From Antedon mediterranea (taxonomy: Eukaryota > Echinodermata > Crinoidea > Comatulida > Antedonidae): 64,000 nucleotides of DNA. The stretch is from contig NC_092680.1 of the NCBI RefSeq assembly GCF_964355755.1, forward strand, positions 6,051,001-6,115,000, written 5' to 3'. The first letter of the stretch is position 1; each line of letters starts with the position of its first letter. Shown here piece by piece: positions 37,319 through 48,690 of the stretch. Under the pieces are notes generated by a model that searched no databases, was not told where the DNA came from, and worked only from the letters and a program-made list of their open reading frames with translations. A program made the translations under genes and the position numbers.

Positions 37319-40300
37319 CCAAAGTTAGCGGTAGTTTATGCCCATGATTTCAACTAAAGAGCTCTATTGTATCAATATTTAAATACATAATGTGTGACTG
37401 TTGTTATTTATTAAATCTCTATGCTTTATAAATCCACTTCACTTTATCTTAAGATCATAATCACGATTTCCACAAACCACAGGAATCTATTACTGTATTA
37501 AATTTAAATCGTCGTAAAACCTATTAGTACCGGCATTTATACACACGGAGACTTTGATTTAGAAGATAATCACACACCATAAATATACCGATAACTATAA
37601 GTATTTGCTATAATTAACCAGTAAATAAAATCAGTAAATATAGGCCTAAAGTATTTACAATTAAATGTAGGCCTACACATATTTTACGGACTGGACAAAA
37701 ACATACCAACCAAACACGATAAAAGTATAAGTCAAAATAAATAAAGGAATATGATTTCGTTTACAATATTGTAAAATAAACAGTATTCATGTGTTCAAAA
37801 ATACAAATACGGAAAAGCATACACTAATATAAGATATAGGATTAATGATGGATCGATTATTATAAAATAATACTAATAGTAATAAAAAAAAGAATATATT
37901 ATATTATTAAGGTCAAATAATTATATACGTTTTAGTTTGATTTTAAAAATATCTTTCAATCAATTTTGACTACGATATTAAAACGAAATAATTCAAAATA
38001 CACCATATGTAGGCCTATTTTCGCACACACATTTTCAGAACAAGATACATTAAATAATTTATCGACATCCAATCGAGGTTTGACGATTGCAAAAGTCAAA
38101 GGTCACGAATATGAATATCTGAATACATAAAATATTGTTTCTCATAACTGATATGGATTAATATGTCTTGCATATCTGAATATTGGTTCATATTATAGAG
38201 TATTTGTGGCCTTGGATACGTCGAGATCATTTGCATAATAACAATAACGAATGACCCCTGATATTTCCTGTGCGCATACACAACTTATCACTATCTTTTA
38301 AACGCTTCATCCTTTGTCGTTTTTTTTTATACAAAGCCATTTTATGCAGATTAAGGTGGTTTCGCTCTTTGTTATGGAATTTAACATGATACCTAATATT
38401 ATTTAATTCTGATTCTGATGAATCCTGATTGAAATAATTAACCGTATTTGTGTCATTATAAATTAATACTCATATATAAATACAGCAAATATAAAAATTA
38501 TATTATTAATTGATGATTTTTGATAAATGAGTTTGTAAATAAATTTTGGCGACAACCTCAAAGCTGACAAATTAAAACGAATGTATATTTTACCTTAATT
38601 TTAATTAATTGTTTATTAACATTGGAAATAATATTTCACAAACAAGACTTCCACAACACAGTTCCATAGAATATAGTATAAAACTGACTTCATATAATGA
38701 GAGGCAAGCCATTATTCATTCAACGCTTATTTGATCATCATCAGTTCCATATTATGTGTATAGGGTGAAGTATAACAACATGTTGTGTTTGTCATGGTTT
38801 TTTTAAAGAACTTATTTGATATTAATACCAAAATTTACCAAAGACTCCCAGACACACACATGTATTGCAACAGTTATCATTATAAATATTCCACCCACCA
38901 ATATTAATATGAGCTCAGAAATTGTTGCCTTCGTTATTAGATCATTTTGAACATATAGCAGTTTGTCGAAACAGACTTCGTTATGATATCATTTGTTGTT
39001 TTTACTGAGCAGTATTATTATTTTTGAGATCATTGTTCATATGGATATAGGCATGTTTCTAAATAATAGTAGGAATGAATAAATTTCAATCTTTAATTTA
39101 TAAAAATAACCGCACCGAAATGAGACTGTATATCTTTCACCACCACCTTTATTCATTCAATGTTTCATTACATAATTTCTACACTTCTTCTACCTTTTTT
39201 CATTATTTTCTGTTTTTCCTCATTGATATCATAATTTTAACCTTATTAACATACAAAGTATTTACTTCTTAACATTCTTTTTTTGTGTTAAATCCTTTAT
39301 TTACAATAACCAATTGTACATTAAATTATTTTTAAAATTAAATATTGATAAAATACTTAACTAGTAAAGAAGGACTGTATATCTTACCGGAAGCAATGCG
39401 AACTTTTCCTAATGTATATTATACCGGGGAAGAGTGAACACTCTTCCATGATTATCCTTATACAAAAATTTACCATATTTCTTAATTATTATTGTTATAT
39501 TGTAGGTGCACATATTATTAATAATACCAAAGATACATCAAATGGTGGATCGATAGTATATTTCTAGTTTAATTATGTAATGATAACATGAATTGATTGA
39601 ATTTATTGAATGGATATTCTTATCGTAAAAGTACAATGAAATACCAAATACTACGAAAGATTTTTTTTTTCCAGTTTTTTTTCTTCAATTGTTGATTATG
39701 TATATACCTTATTATAATCAGAGAAGAGTGAAATATGGATAATGGGCATCATATTTTATAATAATGATAATGTCCATCAGTGGCTCTGCACATGTCGACA
39801 AATAATTTAGGCAACTGATCGGTTGATCTTTTCTCTCGTTTTACTTGACCAACCCGAAAGAATTCCTATTTTTTAAAACCCATGAAAGTGATGATAAATG
39901 GCCAAAATACTGACTATTTTTGTCTCTTTTATAAAAAAAACGAATCCCCTGTAAAAATCATGGCTACGGACATGACATTTAAGTTCAAAGTTCAAAATGA
40001 ATGAATAAGGTAAAGCAATAAAGTAGTGTTGGTGTTGTACAATTTCAAAAGATAGAAAGATTCGTATTTTTAAATTTCAAACTGGTAAAATGACAAGGGT
40101 ACTGGATGAATCATTAAAGACCTTTACTGAACTGCAGCAGATGAAATAACAATTACCTGATATGGAGTTTGGTAGGAGAATGGCTGTGGAGAGAGATCTT
40201 CAAAAGTCAGATGCTTATGATAAAGCTAATATAATTTATGACCAAAGTGGTTACTTTTTACTATATTCAACGATGTTGGGAATTAAAGTTATTAAAACAG

Positions 40301-42537
40301 ATTAATTAAACGATATATGACTACAGTAAAAACATTAATTGAAAATACTGAACACCTCTTAGCTCGCATATTATAGTACATTTTATTCTCTATACTATTA
40401 GTATTAATAGTAAAAGATTATTTATCCTCATCAAATCTTATTCAAAAAAATAAGTAGGCCTAATTCTGTATTTGATGACGTATTTAGACATTGTATAGTT
40501 TTGTATTTACAAAATTGTCATGACGATTAATAGCTATAATTGATAAAGTGATTTTTTTTTGTTAGATTACAAAATAGAATAAGACCCGTTTTATTTGTAT
40601 ATTTTAGTGAATAGAAAATTAGAAATGCAGCACCGAGTTTAAATTGTTAATTTTCAGAACCAATGAGGAAAAAAGTCGCCAAATGAATAGTAATTTAGGC
40701 TAGGGGGCCTAACCTAAATTTATAAAACATCAAACTATAGTTCGACCTATTTTTGTCTACTTATTTTTCTACATTTTTTTATTCACATTTACATCTAACA
40801 GCCAAAGGCCGATAACAGGATATCTTAAAATATACAATATTTAAATATATGTAGATTAAAAAAAAAACAGCAAGAAGACAACAAACAGCAAAAAGGACAC
40901 AAGAAAACAGGGAAAAGGGCAAAAATTGGTTACAAAAAAAGGTTAAAATTAAAGGTAAACGAATGCTCGGTATTTCGGCAACAAGCAAATGACAACTGAT
41001 GGTTAACCATTTAGATTTACATTGCCCATAGAGGTAACTCTCTTTAATTTAAAAAAAAGGTTATGTAAAGTCTATTGTTGGGTAAATGTTGTAGTCAGGA
41101 GACAAGAAACTGCAGGTTCTGTTTATTGTCATTAGACATAATACGGTACCGTTACAGTAAGAGACTAACTATAATAATAGCAAATATACGCACATTTATG
41201 ATAATTATCAATATCAATTATCGTTTACCTGCACAGTATAATCACAATGGCAAACAGAGCAGTAATTAACATATAGATATCAATTAAGCCAATAAAACGA
41301 AAGATACGAATCTTACGTCTAAGGCCGAAAAATGCACACGACATGTATATTGAAATTGACTTCTTGCGAGGCGGAGAATAGTCTGGCGCACTAATATACG
41401 AACAAAATAGAAGTTGTAAATAATTTATTAGCGGTCAAAATTAATCGGAGATATTAAACAAATAATGTTAAACATTTACAATTTTTATTTTCATCATCTT
41501 AAAACAATAGAAAAATTATTTCACAGGAGGTTTAGGCTAGGCCTGGAGTTTTTTCTGCCTGTGAAATCATCATACAGTATTAGTTGGACCTTTATATTTT
41601 GTATATGAAATTACATACATCATTATGAAACTTTAGTATACACTTAAAGAAAAAGTTACTGATTATCATAACCATAATTTACCAGATTCCCTTATCATGA
41701 ATAATTATTTAATGTGTAAAAAATAGATGAATAATCTTTTGCAATAAACTTATACTCATTTATTGTTATGCCAATCTGATCGTCTAATTATATTTATTTC
41801 ATACACATCCAACATCGAGAAACTCGCCAATTTACAGGACAAATTCAGATAATTGTTGCTTTAAGTCTCTTTTTAATGTTTGGAGTAGAAAGGAGGCCAA
41901 GATTGAACCCTGGACCTTGGGATAGGAAGGATACATCTCTTAACAAATATGTTTGACAAATTTACAGAATATATACGGTAACTATGAATGAAATATAACT
42001 TTGTTTTAATCTGTATTAATTAACAGAGGCCTCTGTAGAAAACGGTATAATTCCATATTGTCTATTAGTGACGAGGTTGTGTAAACATTTTGGTGTTTTT
42101 TTGTCATCAAATATTTCTATGATTGTTAAAGTGCATAGAAATTAATATTTAAACACTCGTAGACAAATACCTAAATACTGACGAGTTACAAATATGGATT
42201 GTTATTATTGTAGAATACGAGGCTTAATAATTTTGCCATTAGGCTACAGCAAAAAAAAAAGAAAACAAATTAATGAAACAAATAAGTGAACACACAACAA
42301 CAATTACGTTTTTATTTTATATATAAAAATAATAATGTCAAACGGAAACAGCATATGGGATCGATGATATTATAAATTAAACAAAATATTATTGTATTAT
42401 TATCATAATTATGCACAACAATAATTATGCAGATGAGGCTATGTAAATTAGCGTTATTATTATTTATTTTTATATTCAGTCATGAATTTGCTGGTATTTT
42501 TATCCAACTAATAATTTAATGATGAGTTAGATGATGA
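37319..42537. other. Gene-poor stretch
   Basis: AT-rich with several TAGGCCTA sites. It contains a 217-bp-repeat fragment at 38580-38621, a perfect 9-bp hairpin GGAAGAGTG/CACTCTTCC at 39428-39447 and an A/G-rich strand-asymmetric patch at 40855-40935. No coding exon was recognised. Confidence 0.35.
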
Positions 42538-42835
42538 TGATCGTGAAATGGCCGAGCAGTGAATACAGTGGAACCATAATACATATCTATAATATTAATT
42601 CGAGGCTCGCTCGCTTCATGGTTCTTGTTAGAACGAATCTTCTTGGATAAGGACCATAAACCGTACACAAAGTGCTCGTGTGCAATAATTTAAAGAACCT
42701 TTAGTATATCTATCAAGAGGAGTAGAAGGTTACCCCGGTGTAGACCTGGTTTGCACACAACCATGTTTTAAGTGCCTATGACTGGGCCTTCTGAGAGAAC
42801 AGTCCTTGAATGAAGAAGTCCCGAGTATAAAGAAG
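42538..42835 (+). mobile_element. tRNA-derived SINE, copy 2
   Basis: Same family as 16690-16985 but in plus orientation and more decayed at the head. Box A is TGGCCGAGCAG (42549-42559). Box B is damaged (TTCGAGGCTCG, 42599-42609) and the head is shortened. The body keeps GGATAAGGACCATAAACCGT, TTTAAAGAACC and AGGTTACCCCGGTG in the same order and spacing. It is probably transcriptionally inert. Confidence 0.78.
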
Positions 42836-45779
42836 GATGGTGACGATGATGACATCATCCAAGACAAACAACAATAGTTTTTATTGTTAAATAATTAATA
42901 CAATTTACATATACCAAAATAACAGCTTACATTTGTGTATATATTTCTCAAATGTTTAGGCTATACCGTATTTTAAGTGATTGCAATGAGCTGCCAACAA
43001 CGTATTCATTTGTTTTCTTGTATGTTTTATGCAAGACCAATAAAGTTTCTATTTTGTATTGTATGAAGTTAACAAATTGGAAAATGTATAGTTTAAAATA
43101 TCTAAAACGAGTTATATGGCTATTCGTATCGTTGGTATATTTCACCACATTGTTCATCATCGTATGCATGGATAAGCCATTCTTAAAATTGGCGGTTAAT
43201 TCACTTGAAATGAAATATTGAGCGTTATGCTCTTGCCTTCATATTATGACGCCATATTATTTTATTGTCGCAGATAAAGAAATAAATCCTGAACTATAAA
43301 GGTGGTTAATTCATTCTAACCACCGTTAATGCATATTAGGCCTATATTAAATATTTGTTATAAAGAATACAATATTGACTGAAACATAGGTAGCCTATAA
43401 TTAATACCAATATAATTGGTTATATAATAGATACAATTAACAGGCTCGAAGATGAAAGCATTAACAGGGTTTGCGAATTAATAGAAAAATGCTCACTTTT
43501 TTTGTCGAAAATGTCCGATTAACCTATATACATTAAACCACGTGTTAGGCTAATTGAAAGTGTGTTCCCCTCTTCCATTTTGTTAACTTATCCTCTTCCG
43601 CAAACTGTCACGAATTGTAAATTAATATAATGAAGGCTGTGGATTTAGTTGCCTCTTATTCCCGCCAAGACTGACTTGTTGTAGGTATCATTGTCTGTCC
43701 GCTATCTGACCAATACTAGACTTTTAGCACGTGTCACAGTGGAGTGTCTGGGTAGGAGGTACAAAATGACCTTCAGCAAGGGTAGAACCACAAAAGACCT
43801 TCTTTAGTACCAAAGCAGCTGTTGTAGGTCATGCTTTAGAGAAACAGTTTAACTTTAAACTCTGGTACGTTTTAAGTTTTAAGTGGGCCTATAGGCCTAT
43901 AAGAAATAATTTAAGAAATGTCTTCCCCAAAAAGAAGAAGAAAAAAAAACAACTTTTAAACAATTTTGTAGTTTTCATGAAGTTATTCACTTATGAAGAC
44001 AAATTTCACAAATAAACTGAGTTTAAACAAATTTTATCTGACAATGAAATTCCGGTTGACGATCTTTTCATTAAAAAATAAAGTTTTGTCAGGTGGCGTA
44101 TATCTTTTTTTTTCCATCTACTATTTGATAAAAGTGAATAACTATGTGAAATAAAAATGGCATGAGTCGACAATATAAACAAAAATCAGTTTAATCTTGT
44201 ACTATACTATGAATTCGTAACCGATTAAGTTTAGTTAGGCTTAATACAGTGATAGGCCTAACAGTATTTATTTTATTGATAATTAGGCATGTTCACTGAA
44301 CTTAAATACATAAATGAACCAATACTACAGACAACCACCCCATGGAGTAACAACTGAATCACTCAAGCAAAATATTTGGACAAAATAATTTTATTCCAAA
44401 TAAATATCTTGGCTAAAAAAACAATGATATTCATACAATCATGTTAATGTTATTTTTCTCATAAAATATTTCATTTTCTTTGAAATCAACGCCTACTAAT
44501 ACTACCTGCTTCAACATTCCTAAACGTAATACTGTAGATGCAAAATAGAGAAAATTACTTGTCTTCGAATTCAACTTCAAAATGGAAACGGTAATTTTTC
44601 TCTTCTTGATAAGTTCACGACCGTACGACGTTTGCATGTTGAATCTCATGTTTGAATTAATTATTGCACGTCGTGAACTAAATGTCAGATAAGTATTTCT
44701 TCTCTATTCACTATTTATCATCGGATTTAGACTCTATCCTCAGATTATCTCATATTTCAAATTAATCTCGAGGGAATGAAATGGGAACTAGAATATGAAA
44801 ACATTACGATTAAAATTATATTGTATATAGCGATAGTTTTAACGCTATATAATCATCGTTGTTGTCTTAAGTAATGTGGATTGTCGATTTGCGCTGGTTA
44901 TAAGGTACGGTACCGTAAATAGGATATGTGCATTCCGTAATATTAGGCCTATGATTCATATGACAAAGTTAAGACCGTAGCAGGGGGCTGCTTTCCACAA
45001 AGGGGACAAATCGTCATAAGTGTAATGTATAGTTACCGTATATAACTTTCTCAATAAAGCCTCAATAATTATATTACAACATAAGCTAAGCTAGTTAAGC
45101 ATGTTTTTCATCCTTTTAGGCCTACTGTTGCTGGCACTTCAGGAAAAAGGATCGTTCAAATTTCGCCTACGCCTATACTTACCTTAGCGTTGAGACACCT
45201 GCCTCTAAAAAATATATAAAATTGAAAATTGAGAGTGATCAAAGTATATTGACCGAAATGTAGGGGAACTCAACCGTTCTTTTCAGAACTACAGTATATA
45301 CCGCAAACTGTAGGCCTATATCAATATCGTACTTAAATAGTATATCTTTGGGTTTAAAGATGCTCGGTATCTTTTCGTGTGTGTATTTTTCCTCAACATA
45401 ATAATAGTATCCCTTACAATAATAGACATTGATTGTAACTGTAGTAAACATATAAACAAAGAGTTAAACACAAGTTAATTTAGGTACCGGTATAACCTAT
45501 AACTTCAGATAACAAACTGTTCAGCAAACCAATTCCACCCCAAACCATTAGTTTACTCATAGCTCCCAATTACCCCTCATATTAATCAGGAGAGGGAGGG
45601 GAAGGGAGAGAGACAGTCCATCTTCTAAATTTCAAATTTCTGTTAAAAATGTTATTGTTAAATTACAATACAATGCTTGATCAAAGTTTGTATTTGACCT
45701 TAGTTCATTGAAGCGAATATTTATCTGAAAATTATTTGTTCGATACCGGTATAAATAAATTACCTATTATTTTTTTCTG
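42836..45779. other. Spacer with unassigned frames
   Basis: A plus-strand frame at 42952-43221 contains a basic segment followed by a hydrophobic stretch (VIWLFVSLVYFTTLFIIVC), a type II membrane pattern, but there is no homology I recognise. A minus-strand frame at 44431-44649 is likewise unassigned. TAGGCCTA is frequent here. Confidence 0.3.
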
Positions 45780-45781
45780 TA

Positions 45782-46089
45782 AGGCGTGGTTTCCACTACA
45801 GATGCAACGCAAGGACGTAGACGCAACGCATGCAAGTTGACCATAAAGTTTGGTTCCCACTAGAACGTAACGCAAGGACGTTATACGCAACGCAAGCGTT
45901 TTAACCAATGAAAAGCGAAGTTATAGACAGTTAGCAATCACAAGCGAATAAGCCATCGCTTGTGATTGGTCAATTCACTTGCGTTGCGTTACGTCCTTGC
46001 GTTGCGTCGCTAGTGGGAACCACGCTTAAGAAACGAAGCTTGAATAAACGCTTACGTTCTTGCGTTGCGTCGTAGTGGGAACCAAGCAT
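45782..46089. mobile_element. Outer GGTTCCCAC-family MITE, split by an insertion
   Basis: Ends AGGCGTGGTTTCCACTAC and GTAGTGGGAACCAAGCAT are inverted and flanked by TA at both sides. The two halves (45782-45843 and 46029-46089) are separated by a second, fuller element. The halves are more diverged than the insert, consistent with an older copy hit by a younger one. Confidence 0.75.
45846..46026. mobile_element. 181-bp MITE, GGTTCCCAC family, copy 2 (nested)
   Basis: This is the near-identical reverse complement of the element at 21599-21779 and the same 181 bp long. TA lies at both borders (45844-45845 and 46027-46028). It carries the same nested inverted motifs (AACGCAACGCAAG) and the CACAAGCGA hairpin. 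Its insertion into another member of its own family is direct evidence of transposition. Confidence 0.88.
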
Positions 46090-46091
46090 TA

Positions 46092-47585
46092 GTAACAACA
46101 GATAGGCCTATGAAAAAAAGGGTTTGCATGAACCGTTTCACGATTGAAATTAAATTTGTCTGATATTTTCGTTGTGTGTAATCTCGGTCTATGTAGGTTT
46201 AAACACAACGAGTCACCTGTACCATCAAGCGGAACTAATCCAATGGAACTTAGTTTTCACTCAAAAGGTTACAAAAAATGACCCGAAACTAAATATAAAA
46301 TGCATTCAAGAATCACATGTATTGTTACGCCGATTCAAGGACGCTTCGCTGTGATGATTTTATTATTATATGCGCACAATTCACTGTTTTCTAGGCTTAG
46401 AATTGATACTCCTCCAGGGCTAGATATTGTAACAGTCAAGGCCAGTACGTTGACTTCCTGTTCTGTGCTACATTCGTCACTAATGAGTTATTAAAAATGC
46501 CTCCATTTATTGGAAACAGGTACTGTTACTATTGATAGATAGAAAGTAAATATTGTACAAGTGTGAGCTGTCTGCAAATAGGTTTAAATGCTTCTGTAAA
46601 ACGTAAACGTGGTACCGGACGCGTTCGCGTGTCGGCAAAACAAACTGTAGGCTTATGCATGCTTACTGCATACCGTACATTGTCTATCGTTCAATCAATC
46701 ATATCAATATGTTTTAGTACGGTAGTAGGCCTACAGTAAAGTTAGTACATAAAATAGCATTTATCTACTGTGCGAGATCCACGACGTGCATGCAAGTTGA
46801 ACATGCGCATCTAATAGCGTAACCCGTCTACTTAGATAAATCTTTATGGATATTTCATCAATAAGTTAAGGACAAACTAAAATGGTATTGCACAGTCAAA
46901 GTACGAGGCCATCTAAAATGGAATAACATGGTACTATACTAATCCCATAGATATATCAGTTGGTACCGAAGAACCCAATTGTATTGTACTTATGACGAAT
47001 CTGCAATGTTGAAACTATGTACTGTACATTGAGATAATTATCTGTAAACATTGTTGTTGCGGTATTTGTTAAATAATAAAACGACGGATTGATTACCATC
47101 TGATTGTCTCAGAGGTATCTCATTCCTACTGTGTTATTAAGTCAATAATGAAAATAAATAAAACCATAGTGTGCAGTGAAACTGGGTCATAATTCAACGT
47201 TATGTAATGCTGCATAAAATAATACTGTACCACCACCGTACTATGTTATCTAGATAGCGATATAGTAAGAATACGGTATGCAAAACAAGATTCGTTACTT
47301 GTGTAAATTTCGTGACTAAATACCGTACTGTAGGACTACCAGTATTATACATTACATTTGGGTTAGGCATACAGGCACGGTTACCATTTACCCAGGGTAC
47401 TGTTGGTCGTCCTTCAACACCAGGACCATGACTGTACATTTCCTTCTGTCATGGATAATATCAAGGCCTAGGCCACCGTATGAAGGGTAGATGTACTTGG
47501 ATAGCCGGTACTGTTGTAGGCTTAACCAAGACCAAAATCCTAAGCCAGAGGTTTTACTGCTGTTATGCGTTGATGATTGCACACA
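46092..47585. other. Spacer upstream of mir-9 region
   Basis: No protein-coding exon was recognised. The overlapping minus frames 47200-47439 and 47388-47648 run into the mir-9 precursor and look like non-coding transcript sequence. Confidence 0.35.
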
Positions 47586-47589
47586 GGGG

Positions 47590-47690
47590 TGACGAGACAC
47601 CGTATTTATCTTTGGTAACCTAGCTTTATGATGAATAGTGACACTCATACAGCTAGATAACCAAAGAGAAACGCAGCATCATAGCAAATA
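47590..47690 (-). ncRNA. mir-9: mir-9 precursor hairpin
   Basis: The minus strand carries the complete 23-nt miR-9-5p at 47645-47667 (starting TCTTTGGTTATC, ending GCTGTATGA), identical to the sequence I know as conserved from vertebrates to invertebrate deuterostomes. After a ~15-nt loop, the opposite arm at 47608-47629 (starting ATAAAGCTAGG, ending CCAAAGAT) matches the miR-9*/miR-79 type. The arms pair over about 22 bp with a few mismatches and 2-nt-type offsets, as in a Drosha/Dicer substrate. miR-9 is a neural and sensory regulator in bilaterians. The hairpin is not inside a recognisable gene, so it is probably intergenic or in a long non-coding host transcript. Confidence 0.96.
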
Positions 47691-48467
47691 CAATCAGACC
47701 TTTAAACATTCTACCGGGTGCCATACGCTACATTGGTCAGATTCACCCTCAATTGATCAACTCGTATTCGTACGTTTTCCGGTGAATGTGCTATGTTGAA
47801 CCTTATATTGCTTGTCTATAGACGTCATCATGTACAACATTGTCTGTTTATCTCGTTCATTGGTTGTATTCCGCCGACCTATCTTCACTTAATATCAGTT
47901 TCGATATTAGAAACCTTTCAATATTGTACTTCGAAATTCTTTTCCCATTGTAAGTCAAATTATGATGAGCAGCTACCGTAACTGTCGACCTATCTTTAAA
48001 CTAGTCAAATTGATAGAAAGCTTTAAATGCTATAACAATCTCGTGTAACCCTGAATTTAACATTTCTGATACGTTCGTGTTAAAATTATATGAATAGTAA
48101 TTAGTTTGACATTGTAGCTTAACGGTCAACTAAGGCCTACTTTGCGAGTAAAAAAACAATGACCAAAGCAGTAATTTGTTACCTTGACCGCGTGTGATGA
48201 GCATTCAACTAGATAAAATTTAGAAATAGGAAGTGCCGAGGTTTTTCCTTGACATACAGCCTGTTCTATTTTCGTACTACACAATCGCACCCATTAACCG
48301 TTTAGAACTTGTTTGCATAGCTAGCTTTGCAAGCTAACCCAGGCTTCAATAAAATACAAGAATGTCCAGTTAGTTAATCCGGATTTAAAATTCGTATTCT
48401 TTATCAAGCTGCAACACTGACCTCACTGAAGCAGCACGCTGGTGGCGTTAAGAAATATTTCTCTAAA

Positions 48468-48690
48468 GTCATTGAAACTAAAGAAATTCTTCCAGTGATG
48501 CCAGTGAAAAAATAATTGTGCCTATTATTAACGCGCGGTCGCATTCTCTATGCTCGGAGACGCACATTTTTTCCTAAGTCATCGAAACTATCGACATTCT
48601 TTACCGTATTCACGAACACCATCGGTGTCGGTAAAAAATGATTGTGCCTATTATTAATGCGCGGCCGCATTCTCTATGCTCGGAGAGGAC
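48468..48690 (+). repeat. Two-copy ~120-bp tandem duplication
   Basis: Both copies contain AAGTCATTGAAACTA or AAGTCATCGAAACTA, ATTGTGCCTATTATTAA, and GCATTCTCTATGCTCGGAGA preceded by GCGCGG. They differ by insertions in the middle. Confidence 0.8.

Noticed and set aside
41890-41925. tRNA T-arm-like GATTGAACCCTGG
   Set aside because: No box A partner or acceptor stem; probably a retroposon relic.
46886-46893. miR-92/25 seed TATTGCAC
   Set aside because: Only eight bases match and there is no complementary arm nearby.
47220-47228. miR-8/200-like TAATACTGT close to mir-9
   Set aside because: Nine bases match but no precursor stem can be drawn.
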